Assembly: GCA_014607495.2 (NCBI GenBank)
Contig: CP053175.1
Span: forward strand, 3,286,001 to 3,350,000
Origin: Carposina sasakii
Taxonomy: Eukaryota; Arthropoda; Insecta; Lepidoptera; Carposinidae
Length of the DNA stretch: 64,000 nt
Direction of reading: 5' to 3'
A program made the translations under genes and the position numbers. Each line of letters opens with the position of its first letter. Position 1 is the first letter of the stretch. The notes beneath the pieces were generated by a model. That model made no database searches, was not told where the DNA came from, and saw only the letters and a program-made list of their open reading frames with translations. Shown here one piece after another: positions 11,024 to 24,500 of this stretch.

Positions 11024-11514
11024 ATAGTAAATACATAAATATAATATTTTTTGGAGACACATAGAAATGTGATAAATGTATTGTAATGACAAAAAAAAGG
11101 TGAATTTTAATAATAATTCTTTTGAGAAGAGCTTTTTATTTAATAATTATTTTGAGCAATAGTTTATTGCATCAATAAGCGAGTTTTTATTTACATTAAA
11201 TTTCGCTCGAATACTATTTATATTTCATACACATTTAATATAGTGTAATTTCATTCGAATCATATACTTACCTACAAATCTACGAGTATTTTTAATATGT
11301 TTTTTTTCCAAAATGCAAAATATAAGGCTTTATTTAAATATCTATCTAATTATTATATCTGATCTGAAAAATATTATACTTAGATATTTTAAATATGTAA
11401 ATAAAATAAATAACATTAAGCATAATAAATATCATAATAAAAATAAACAAATAAGTACTTACATATTTGAGTAAATACAAATATTTGAATAAATATATTT
11501 TTGATTTTCACAAT

Positions 11515-11520
11515 TTTATT
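11515..11520 (-). terminator. candidate poly(A) signal of RyR
   Basis: AATAAA on the minus strand (tttatt on the plus strand), 55 bases downstream of the RyR stop codon. Other signals could lie further downstream. Confidence 0.4.
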
Positions 11521-11574
11521 CACCAATTGCCAGAAATAACTATGTACATAACATAATATATAAGTATATCTTTC

Positions 11575-14500
11575 TTATTTGGCCTGGGATTCTCCCATGA
11601 CATCCTCGTATTGCTTCCTGAAGCAGTCACCAACAGGGAAGAAATCCCAACAACGTTGCGTATACATGTTCCACACGTATGTCTCTTGACCTGGGAAATG
11701 AAAGTATGGTTGAGGACATAGGATCTCTAAGAATGAAAATAATGTACATACATGAAACGTTATTTTCGTTCTTAGAGATCCTATGAGAGAGATAGATTTG
11801 AGGATGAAAGATAAAAATGAAATTATTTATTCGAAATGAAAGCATACACAACTTATTTATCTAAAGAACTTATTTTTTTATATTTGCTACGGCCTGTCAA
11901 GCATAAGTTGGCAATTCGGGGCTTTATGGCCATGTTTGAATAACTGTCAAAAATAGATGGCGTGAGCGAATCTCCTACCTAGCTCCTCCTCCCTTCACCT
12001 GCCTCTGTACGTGATCTCTCAATCTACTGTTACACTATTTTAGTAGTTATTGCTTATAGTTTATAAATGGTTATGATTATATATTATACTGGGTTAATTT
12101 TAAAACATCAATAACCTCGCAGGACTACATAAAGCTAAAATCATAAACAATAACATTTGTTCTACGAGTTTTATCATACTCAATACATTAATTAAAAATG
12201 ATTTTCCAAGCTTTTATTGTACTGTCGTGACATTTGTAAGTTTATGTTCCATTCGTAGGTATACGAAAAGGATGACGCCCGCGATCGCGCGCGCTTCAAT
12301 ATTATGTACAGACTTAAGAACATTCAGAGGTAATATTAAATTGATATTTATTTTTGTATGAAAGTAAAATGTGACAAATTATCAAAACACGTAGAACAAA
12401 TTTTGTTGTTTATGATGGTAGCTACCTAGTCTTGCGAGGTTATTGATGTTTTAAAATTAATCCTGTATACAGTGTACAGTCGGCGGGGTGCGGCGTGAGC
12501 CCCGCTTTGCATTAGTATAACAAGCGTCACGCTCGGACTAGAGACAAAGCAAATCTGAGCTTACGCAATGTGTACTGTTATGCCTTTATGTAGCCTGGTC
12601 TTAAGTGGTGGTCTATAGGTATATAATTAAGAGAGATACATAACTAATATACTTACCGGTATATTCCGTGTCTGGCTTGTTAATAAGGTGCATAAGGAAG
12701 AACATGTAGTTAGCTAGATTGTGCTCCCTTTGCACATGCGTGTCGAAACCGTGTGGAACCTGGGTTAACGTTATTAGGTACATTACATACTGAATATACA
12801 TGTTTCGTACTGAGTAATCTATAACATAGAGTATATACACATAGAGCGCGTTAAACAACATAATATGTATTATGATCCGAAGGCACAGATATGAACAGGC
12901 AAACTTATGGCCGTGTCACAGTCAATCAGTAGAAAAATTAAATATTTTGCTTACAATAGAATGAAACGATGGTAGCACTCTATAGGTAGCTTGTCTACTC
13001 TATGACCTACAATGCACAGCATAATTTGCTGATATTTAGAAACCTGAATAGAAAACATGTCGCCGATCGTATTTCAGTCATGGCGGCCAATCTCAAGGGA
13101 TTTGTAGTTGATTCAGAAGATATTATAGAGCACAAGTGTGTGCGCAAACACAGGTACTCTCTATTCCCTCACTCTCATAGTCCAATGAGACGGAAAGCCG
13201 ACACAATCGGAGAGAGATCAGGGGCAACTAATTACCTATATAATGTAAGTTTTAAAATGAAGAGGGTAAATCATCATCATCATTCTCAGCATTAAGAAGT
13301 CCAATGCTGAACATAGGCCTTCCTCAACAAAGCAGCCTGCATCCAACCGACGCCCGCGACCTTGGCCAGGTCGTCCGTCCATCTCGCGGGTGGCCTTCCC
13401 ACGTTGCGTTTGCTTTGTTTGATGAGGTTAAATAAATAGAACTCACTATATCTAAATAGTCCTTCCCAATTCCGCATATAAAGCAGTTGGACTCCATATT
13501 CTCTTTGACAGATTCGAGCTGATCACGAAGCTCTCCAAACGCGTCGATGATCAGACCTGAGGATAGAAATGGAATGAAGATGTGCTGATGCGGGGCTTCA
13601 CTAGAATACATCAGCTGCATCTCCTTCCGCGCAAGGAAAGCGAGGCGTTCTTTTGCCCGATGAGCTGACTTGTTTATGTCATTCTCCGTTATGCTTAACG
13701 TAACTATAGGATATCCCACGTGATTCTGCAGTTCTGGCTACCCCATATAGGGAACATAGTTGTGTGGGTACTTATTTATGTTTGTATGTATTTGGTTGTA
13801 TATAAATAAATGTATTTATACCACATATCTATTGTCACTGAACATTTTTTAAAGTTTGGGGTCAAAGAAAAGTCGTCACTGATCAAATAAATGGACTTAT
13901 TAACTATATCTACTTAGTACCTCACACCAAATCACAAATACAACAATAATCTGTTCATAACTTGGCTGTATACAACTTGGTTTCTTTACCAATCCATAAA
14001 AAAAAACAAAGATTAAAAAAAGTAAAACTACTCACCCTGCAGAATGGCCAGCAGAATAACAATGATGAAGAAGAAGAAGGAGATGTCGAAGATAATTCGA
14101 TACACTTCCGAGTCGTCGCCATCGGGAGGCTCTAACTCGTCGCCGATACCGCCGCCCGCGCGCACGCCTTTGTACAGGTTGAATACGAAACACTGGGGGG
14201 GGGAAATATATTATGTTTGTATATCTATATCATGATGAAGGTATAAAAGAGGAGGTGGGACTATGAACTGAGTCGTGTGACAATCGTGAGGCCATGACGT
14301 CATGATAGGGGCGGAGATTCAGCGCCAGTGTAACGCAGTAGCTGTAACCACACGCTTGTGCTCCAAAATGTAACTGTATTAAAATTACAAAGACACTAGC
14401 GCTTTTATCAGGGTACTTTTTTACTAAAACGTAGTATAATATTGCCATCTAGTGATGAGTAATTACACTAGTAAAACAATCTTGAACCATATTGATAATG

Positions 14501-17500
14501 AGAAAATAGTTTGACTAGTCACTACAAGGTGGTTTCTATGTAAATGGGCAGGGATACAGTGTTCAATGCTCCCCTCGTCCCATACTTCACCCCCGCTCCG
14601 CGGCACACTATTTTTGTATGAAAATATACTTAGCCGCTACTCCTCTTTTATTTCTTCTCCATGATCTATATCTTCTATAGTCGTCGGCAGTCCACTGCGG
14701 ACGTAGCCGGTCTGATTTTCGGACTATGTTGTCAACACGGGAGGCGCTACTGCCCACCTCCCGGAAACCCTTAATCGCCTCTTACGATACCCACGGGCAG
14801 GCATGGGGTGGTACAAACTCTACTCTGCCGGCACCACGCGGCACTTTTCTGTATCATCATCATTTACAGCCCTGAGAAGTCCACTGTTGGACATAGGCCT
14901 CCCCCAACAACCTCCACTCCGACCGGTCGGAAGCAGCCTGCATCCAACCGACGCCCGCAACCTTGACCAGGTCATCCGTCCACCTCGCGGGTGGCCTTCC
15001 CACGCTGCGCTTGCCGATACGTGGTATCCACTCTAGAACTTTCCGACTCCATCGGCCATCAGTTCTTCGAGCTATGTGCCCTGCCCATTGCCACTTAAGC
15101 TTGCTGGACCGTTCAGCTATGTCGGTGATCTTTGTTTTCTTTCTGTATACTTAACTAATATTTAATGAAGAATGTAGTCAGTAAGCTTATTAAACATCTG
15201 GCTGATTTTGGCTTGGTCTTACTGGCACTGATTATAAGTTAATGTGTGATGTCGGTAGAGTTTCTAGCACCACCCTATGTCTAATGTCGAGTGTCATGGG
15301 GGGATGCCTACGTCCAGTAGTGGACTGCAATAGGCTGATTTGTCAACTCACCGTTAGCATGTCATGACAATTCCTGTTGACCTCGTCATCTTCCTCCTGC
15401 ACGTAGAACTTCCGGAAGAAATTGAACGCGATCACCGTGTATATGTACACGATGATTGTTAACAACATCACCGTTAGAACTAGCTGTAAGCAAAGAGAAA
15501 CATAGTTTTAAATAATTTCTTATGCATAAATAAATAGTACATAACTACGGTTGTGTGAGAAAATCCTACTGCTACTTATAGAATAGGTAGTAATTTCGTA
15601 AAAAATTGTTGATTCATTCATTAAGGCGTTTTCTCGTGACAACTTCTAAAAATATCTACATATTAAGAAGATTTGCGTAAATAATTAGTGCTCGCTTCGC
15701 TCGCTCTTTGTTCACATTTAACTAAACTTTTTAGTGCTAACTAAACGTATGGAATCAGAATTCCGAAGTTTCTTTTTTTCTACTGATTGACAGAAACACG
15801 GCTATAGGGTTTCCTGTTCATATATGTGCCTACGGATCATATATTGTTAAATGCGGATAAGCCATGGAGAAGGTATAAAAGAGGAGGTGGGACTGTGAAC
15901 TGAGCCGTGTGGCAATCGTGAGGTCATGACGTCATAATAGGGGCGGAGCTTCAGGGCCAGTGTGTGTAACGTAGTAGCTGTAACAACACGCTTATGCAAG
16001 TAGTTTGACTAGTCACTACAAGGTGGTTTTTATGTAAATGGGCAGGGCTACAGTGTTCAATGCTCCCCTCGTCCCATACTTCACCCCCGCTCCGCAGCAC
16101 ACTATTTTTGTATGAAAATATACTTAGCCGCTACTCCTCTTTTATTTCTTCTTCATGGGATAAGCGCTCTATGAAAAAGCCTTTCGAGCTACCAATATGT
16201 CATACAATAATTTATAACTTATAGATTTTAACCTAGAAATTAAAGTAAAAGTATAGCATACCTGTTTCCCATTATGCGTGACGGACTGCAAAATGGTCCT
16301 CAAAGTTTTAAACCCGACAGCAACGTCCAGCAAATGGGCGGCAAAGAAGAAGTTATTGAAGTTGCCCATCCACACTTGGTATCGCCAATCTATGTTTATT
16401 ATGCTGAAAATGAGTTAATATTTTTGGATTTCTATAAGTAAACATCTGTCATGTAAGTAGGTATATTAGAAATACGATAACGGGTATGTTAAAATTCATA
16501 GAGAGTAGAGGAACGAGTTATCTGTGAATGTCACTCCAGCCTTCCACACTTGGTATCGCCAATCTATGTTTATTATGATAAAATAATCTACATACGAGTA
16601 TGTTTCGAAAATAAGTTAATATTTTAGTGGATTTCAGTTATGAGTTATTAGTGAACATGGTCTGTCGAATGTCTAAGGGTCAGTAGGTATATTATTGTGT
16701 AAAAGCTGGGAGGTCGATAACGGGTATGTTAAAATTCAAATTTTGGAGATTATCCATTGCTTTTCGCTTATACCCCTTTCGTTAGACCCAGTGTGACAAT
16801 ATCCAATGCCCATTTAGTGTGGTCAACATTGTCTTAAGTTTTTGCTTATAATATCTTTGATCATTCAATCGTTCATTCCATTCACTTACTAGTAAAACAA
16901 TCCTTTGCTGCTATCCTCTTCCTGCGCGGCGAACGAAGTTTTCTCCATCCCCAGCATATTGGATATCGAGTCAAAGTCATAGGTTTCTGAATATTTCGCA
17001 CGGACCTTTTTCTTGACGAACTTGTCCCAATAGTTCACGGGGAATGATCTAAAAAAGACCACAGATTACAAAGTTTATCATACTAACTTAGAGCTGATTC
17101 TTTCAATGGTCCGATAGCTATTTGAAGACTGCATTAAATGCATTCTTCAGATAGGATATCTGGGCCCTATTTTATAAAGCTGACAATCCGACAAGTCGAT
17201 ATATGTCAAGAAGTGATAAGTCGACAATTTTTTAGTTTTATAAAGCTGACAGCGTTCGGGAAACTAGAACTTATTTGTGTCCAAGATACCCCAGTCCTTG
17301 TCAGTGCGTGCTGCGGTGAAACCTACGGTTGTCTCTAACTATATGTCAGCGACTATCTGACGATCTCTCTGCGTGATCGAATCAGAAATTGCATTACAAA
17401 TTGTCAATTTCAAGTTGTGAAGTAATAAGCTCGAAGAACTGATGATAGCGTTTACTTGACGTTTTGATACCTGGCCAACGGTTTTGCTTCCGACTAATTT

Positions 17501-18523
17501 GTTGTTGTTAACAATTTCTCAGGGCTTGACTGAAAGCTGACAGGAGACACAATTGTCTGGTGGAGAAAGCTTGACGATTGTACAATCTCTTCTTTAATGT
17601 TGTATGCCATATTTCTTTTTGTGTATGTGCAATAAAGAATAAGAATAATTTGTCGGGATTTGACCTGTCGATTTGTGACATAATTGTCACCTTTATAAAA
17701 CAGCTGCAGCGCGACAATTCTACAATTTTGTCAGTTTTTGACATATATGTCGACAACTCAGCTTTATAAAAGGGCCCTGACCGTTGGGAAAATCAGCCCT
17801 TAATGACATTGGCTTAGAGTCTAAGACAGACAAGTAAAATTAAGTTTATGTTTAAGTTTGGCGGTCGGAATCGACCACATAAAATATATCCACTGTGTTT
17901 AATGATGATAACTTACTTGGCAGAAATAACCAGCTTGTCCCAGTGACTTTTCAGGTCATCATCCTCCGGTTGTTCAGCTATATACAGACCATCAAATTCA
18001 AGCTTACGAGCTATCTCCTTCTCACGCTTGAATATAGCTAGCGGGACCTGAAAAATAGGAAGAACTGTAATAATAAATAAATAATTGTAATATCGGATAG
18101 GCCGCGTGGTGCCGGCAGAGTAGAATTCGTACCACCCCATGTCTGCCCGTGGGTATCGTACGAGGCGATTAAGGGTTTCCGGGAGGTGGGCAGCAGCGCC
18201 TCCCGTGTTGACAACATAGTCCAAAATACAAAATGCGGTCAACAACCCGCCTGCCCAGCGTGGTGACTATGGGCAAATACCCCCCATAATAATAATAATA
18301 AAATTCTTTATTGCACATTTAAACAGTGTACATGGGCGAACTTAATGCCATATAGCATTACTCTCTATAATTACCTTAAGGTGATAGTATCCAATTAGAA
18401 TGGCCAAAGAGACCACAGAATGCATCACGGCTGCTATATTGATGACATGCTCCATATAGAAGAAGTCTTCGTCTATATGCACTATCTCTAATGGATCGTC
18501 GTCTTCCCCTGATTCTCCGCTAC
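11575..18523 (-). CDS. RyR: part of RyR: exons 31-39, S2 to C-terminus with pore
   Basis: Exon 18375-18523 has S2 ([14 protein letters not shown]); the Ile codon at 18399-18401 aligns with the diamide-selectivity site known as I4790 in Plutella. Exon 16262-16403 has [20 protein letters not shown]; the Gly codon GGG at 16313-16315 corresponds to Plutella G4946, whose change to Glu gives diamide resistance. Exon 14036-14192 has the selectivity filter ([11 protein letters not shown]) and the start of S6 ([15 protein letters not shown]). Exons 13447-13556, 12657-12759 and 11575-11690 complete the C-terminal domain with its zinc-site residues ([20 protein letters not shown]). Exon 16262-16403 lacks about 22 residues of S3 between YQVW and MGNFNN. 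Confidence 0.95.
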
Positions 18524-21500
18524 CTGAAAATTTAATTTAAATTAGTAAAATTGTAGTTGTTCCTTTTTGGTGCACATGACTTATCCTTCTGTACCTAATT
18601 GTGGAGGAATCTTTTTTAGGGATAAGCTCGTCCTTCCTGTTACTGTTCTTTTCTACATGTGTGTTCTTACCTGTTTGCCTACTCTTTTCTATTGTGTCTA
18701 TTTCTACCCTATTTCCGAGCTATTTCCATTGTCTTGTTCTATGTTGTTGCTGTCCGTGTATATGTAATTGTCTAATAAATTCTATCTATCTATCTAACTA
18801 TGTGAAGTTATTATACTGTCCAATGTTTGCGTGTACAATAAAGAACATCAAGTAAAATTGTTCGTTGGCGACCATATTGGAGATGTTGATATGAAGGGTA
18901 ATTAAGAGACAAGGGGCGAAGAGTGGATTTTCCATACAAATTATAATAATGTAATGTTTTTATTCGAGCATATTTAAATGCATTTAAATACAAACCATGT
19001 CAAGTTGCCGTACTTCTTGTACAGGAGTAACAAAACTGGCGGGTTTTCTTGGCTTACTTGTTTTATAATAACCTTTGAAAGGTTGTCGAATTATGTAATA
19101 AAATATTTGCAAAACAAATTTTTGGCGATACATTTCTCTGATCAAATAATGTAATAAAAACTTTATTGGACCATGTTTTGAGCAAATAAATAATCATTTA
19201 ACTACTATTATATTATATGATTCATTTAAATTTTAACTCCACACAATGGTAGGTACCTACTTATTTAGTATTCCAGTATTTGCCGTACACCCTTCCCTTT
19301 AACAATGTCTATAATAATATCTTTAACAATGTTTATGCGGCCGTACGGCTACAAAAACACAGTCATCTTTACAGTGCCGACAAAGTTCATGACCGCTATG
19401 TAACGGCACCGCTATCTTACGAAGCAGTAGCTATAAGCAGCTGGTACATACCATCACCGCTGCCGCTTCCCGAGCCGGAACCTCCCGAGCCTCCCATCAG
19501 GTCCCCTAGACCGGAACCCTCCGCGTTGTCATCGTCTAACGTCGACACCTGGAGTAACGTGCATATATATATAGAAATACGGCTGTGGGGAAACGGAAAT
19601 GTGGTAGCTAGAACTGCAGGTTCATAAAGGAGGTTGCACAGCCACGCTAAGTATAGCTAGCTTCCGAGTTCCTTAGTCCACTCTTACGATATGCACGGAA
19701 GGAGATCAGATGAGTTAAGACAGAGAGCTGATGTATTCTAGTGAAGCCTCGCAATCAGTCGTCTTCAGCCTATTGCAGTCCAAAGCTGGACGTAGGCCTC
19801 CCCCAGGGCACGCCACAAGGCTACTGCCATAGGGGGTTTTTGCCCAAAGTCGCTACGCTAGGCAGGCGGGTTGGTGACCGCAGTGTGATTTTTGGACTAT
19901 GTTGTCAGCGCGGGAGGCGCTGCTGTCCATCTCCCGGAAACCCTTAATCACCTCGTATAATACCCACGGGTAGGCATGGGTTGGTACAAATTCTACTCTG
20001 CCGGCACCACGCGGCAAATCAGTACAGGAGCTGATTTACATTTGGTAAGAGCTGACTTTTCAATGGTACAAAAAAAATTTAAAAAATCGAGCATCAACTT
20101 TATCTTACAAGATATGCGATAATTAGAAAAATTATTTCCCTTTATACTCGTATCCATTCTCTGTTACAAGCAACTTACTACATACTAGACGTACCTTATA
20201 AAACAGCAGCACGAAGTTGATACAGAATGCGAGAACGAGAGCGACATATTTCAGGTTATAGAAGTTACGGGCCAAGAATGAGACGGCACGACGAGTGTAT
20301 TGAGACAGGTCTACTTGAGCTAAAGCTGATGGCGCTGGTCCTTGCACTGCCTGGAAATTTAAAAAAAAAAGGTGTGATAAGATCGATGAAAGTACGAACG
20401 GGGATTACCAATAATTTCGTACAATGACCCCTCATTATTCATCTCTGTCGTCGTCGTACAGATGTTTTGCTGTCTCTGTCGCACTAAAGTCAGTCACGAC
20501 ACGAGCGTGACGGCAAGATATTTATGTTCGAGTGACAGAGATATATAGGGGTCATTGTACTAAATGATTGGTGCTCCGCGTCCGTACTTTAGTTAATACT
20601 AGCTGTCCGCCGCGCCTTTGTCCACGAAGATTGTAGAATGTAGCCTACTGTTGTTCTCGGTACTTAACCTTTGTTGTGTAAATAAAGCGTGAAAGAGACA
20701 AAAACACATTTTTATCTACAATATTGATTGGAGTGAAGAGTGAAAAGCTATGTTCTGAGGTTACCTTTTTCCTATAGCTATATTTTCTCTGTGATCCTTG
20801 CTGGCATGTAAAGCAATGAATAATGGTTTTAATAAGCTACTATGTATTATGTAATTGATTGTCTACAGTGTGTAACAAAAGGGTACAATAAATTAACAGT
20901 CCAGGGATGTTCAGTTCATGCAACTTGAAAAAATATTATACATTTCGCAAACTGTATCTCTCTCTGTATAAGAGAATTTGTTTTAAAGTATCCCTTTCAT
21001 TACACCCTGTATAAGTATAAAATGCACAAAGTAACGAGGAGAGATTCAAATTAAATTCAAAAAATTTAAACCATTGGTTTCCTACCATAGAGGTGCCGTC
21101 ATATAACGGCCGTACATACTAAACACCACGCTCTCTTTACGGTGCCGACATTTGAAATATTCTTTCTAGGCCGCTGCATACCACTATCTTAAGAAACCAA
21201 AGCTTTACAAAAAAGTTTATGAATGGTCAATGTCCTATTTCCATCGTACTCTAGGAACACACTTTACCTTTTTGCTTTCAGCTTCGATAGCGGACATGGC
21301 CGCTTGTTGGACCGCTTGTGCTTCCATTCGTTCTTGCGCTTGCTTCTTTGCTTGTTCACCACTGGAAATTGTTGCAATATTTTAGTACCACAACCATATT
21401 GTTAGCCCCTATTTGGACACCACAGGATACTACCGCTTATATGAAACTCATAGAAAATTGATCAAAACTATACTCTAGTTAACTACTTATAATCTAGCAA

Positions 21501-24500
21501 TTTATTTCCCTGTTTTTATCAAACCAATCAGAAATCAGCTAGCAAGCACCTGGGTTCGATTCTCATGTCCTGCAACATTATCTCTGAATGGACATAAAAT
21601 ATATTCATAGAAATAATTATCATAATCATCAGCCTATTGCAGTCCACTGCTGGATGTAGGCCTCCCCCAGGGCACGACACAAAACTGTCATGGGGGGTAT
21701 TTGCCCATAGTCTAGTCAGTTTGTATTTTTAACCCCCGACGCAAAAAACGACGGGGTGTTATGGACTATGTTGTCAACACGGGAGGCGCTGCTGCCCACC
21801 TCCCGGAAACCCTTAATCACCTCGTACGATACCCACGGGCAGATATGGGGTGGTACGAATTCTACTCTGCCGGCACCACGCGGTATAACAAAATGCCGGA
21901 CATTAACCAGCATTTCGTTTAGGTATCAACAACTAACACACGCAATCTATCTTGAGTGTTGTAAGATGTGAATTTTGAGTCCTGCCTGGTGGTATTGTAC
22001 ACAATTTAATATAATTATATTAGGCACTATCAGTTGATTATAAATCCACCTTTTGATTTAAAATTCTTCTATGGACAAATAGTCGGGTGTAGACAAAATG
22101 TTGAGAGGTGTAAGAAGGCCTCTTTCCATTGATATGTGGTGAAATTATATCTAACTCCGACTTACCGGATATTCCGATCTGTCACCCTAGCGGAACAAAG
22201 AGGATTATCAATCAGGGAACAGATCAGAATATACCGACTTACCCCAGTAAATCAATAAGCGACGGCGGCTGGTGTTCTTCCGTGTGCTCTGCCGCTTCAT
22301 CCGAGGGTATCTCCGCCTCCTCGCCTGATGAGGGAGAGGAGGTTGTGGGGGACTCGTGCGGCTTTACTTGTACTCTGCAATATAGACCGGAGTTAGGTGG
22401 TATTTAAGTGGGAGTTGGTATATTTTGACCTGTGCTGATGTGAAGGACCAGGGTTGGGTGGTCTTTGAATGGATCTACGTATATCTTATCCTATGCTGAT
22501 GCGGTGACTAGGATTAGGTGGTCTTGAGTGGTACTTGGTACATTTTGTCATGTGCTGATGCGGACACCAGAGTTAGGTGGTCTTTATATGGGACTCGGTA
22601 GGTATATTGTGTGCAATGCGGGACTTCACACACACACAGGCTGCATGTCGCAAGAGTCGACTGAGGAACTCGGGCGCGTTCTCTCTGTCGTTAAGCTAGC
22701 ATTATTGTCACTGATGTCTTATAAGTAGACTCTTACGACATGCACATAGATGTAGCTGATCAGCACAGGCTTGATAAATATAACATGAAAATTATTATTT
22801 TCTATGGGCGTTCATCATCACCATCATCATCATTATTATTTTCAACCTTGAGAAGTCCACTGCTGTACATAGGCCAAGTATAGTACTACTAGTATCTGTC
22901 AAAAAAAAAATACGATACCCATGCCAATACTCACTGGCCTTCTTCTTTGGTGATGTCCAGTCCGAATGCAGACACCTGCAGCTGTCCCGTGTCATCAGCC
23001 GCTGGCAATGCTGGAAGGTGTCTTATTGGACCTGTATATACGCGAAAGACATAAATTAGCTAGGGTTTTATCTTCCTACTCGTAAGTGCTACTAATGTTA
23101 TAAATGTGAAAGTTGACGACACAGATAGGTAATGTTAAAATTTTTTGAACCAAATATAAACTCGAATTATAAAAAAATAGATAAAGTGACATAAACTTTG
23201 AATGAAAAACGCAGAGTCGACTAAGGAACCCGGGTATTCTATCAGGTGACAAGCTAGCTAACTTGTCACTGATCACATCTTGTCACATCTGTCCCCGCTG
23301 TGGTAAATGTGGCTGTGAGATGTCCTTTGCTGCAGTTCTGGCTACTCCATTTTGGAACACAGCCGTGTGTATATGTTTAGCAATAACGCTAAAATTTTAT
23401 TTAATGTACTTATTATTACACAATGGAAACAATCCTGTATTAAAAGTCCAAAAAGAGTGAAAAGTGTAATTAAAATATACAAAGCCAAAGAGTTATTATT
23501 GTCAATTTACAGCACATGAGGCTGTCTTTCCACCAGCGGTGATATTTGCTACATATATGTTGGAAATATTGTTCCGGGAGGTAGGCAGCAGCGCCTCCCG
23601 TGTTAACAACATAGACCAAAATACAAACTGCGGTCACCAACCCGCCTGCCCAGCGTGGTGACTATGGGCAAATACCCCCCATGGTAGTCTTGTAGCGTGC
23701 CCAGGGGGAGGCCTACGTCCAGCAGTGGACTGCAATAGGCTGATGATAATGATTTGTTGGAAAGACAGCCTGAGAAGAATAATTTTGAAGAAGGCAATAT
23801 TTTTGTTAAACGGTTACAAGTTTGAACAAAAATACGTTAATTATATCAATTCTGTTACAGTTTTTGTTATCTGCGTTTGGCTTTAGCGTGTGGTTGTAGT
23901 TTTTTGCGGTTGGTCAAACAGAACATAGAAATGAATACTCAATTCTAAGTACCTACATCTTCCTTAGTCTATTTTCAGAAAAATCGCTTTCCCTGATGAT
24001 TAACCTTTAGAAACTTTGGAAATAGCTATACGTACTTACACAACTTATGAAAATGTGATGTATCTAAGCACATATCTACAGTTTTTAGCGATACTCGTAG
24101 ATGTGTCAAGGCAAGCCTAATTTTTCCTTTAGGCCGCCTGTCCACCGGAGCGGAGAAATATTAACCAATAACACTGCAGGAGCTGAGTTAAAATTTCTCC
24201 GTTTCTCCGCTCCGACAGACAGGCAGCCTAAGTTAGATAGGCAGCTTTTTTGTTCAATAACAATTTAAAGCAAATATTATTCAGTTATTTTTTCGTTGTT
24301 CTACCGATAGCCACGGAATAAGGAACACCGCAATATCCGCTCTACCACGAAGACCAGTTCCCAGTTAAAACGCCGAGGCACAAAGCGAAGCGCACGCGCA
24401 ATACCTGTGTGTCCCCTTACTTTGCTGGTGCAGTAACCTGAGTCTCAACTGACCGATTTTCTCCTCCTCGGTGGGTTCGGGCGGAGGCTCCTCGAGCTGC

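Noticed and set aside
13324..13719. 131-codon minus-strand frame mixing RyR and LINE sequence as a fusion protein
   Set aside because: The RyR part is bounded by good splice sites (13447 and 13556) and the flanks are repeats; the continuity is chance.
19280..19627. 115-codon plus-strand open frame with Pro/Glu-rich stretch
   Set aside because: The Pro-rich part is the reverse of the Gly/Ser-rich RyR exon 19452-19548.
19741..19947. Cys-rich 68-codon plus-strand frame
   Set aside because: It is translation of the reversed LINE-tail repeat, seen the same way at several other places.
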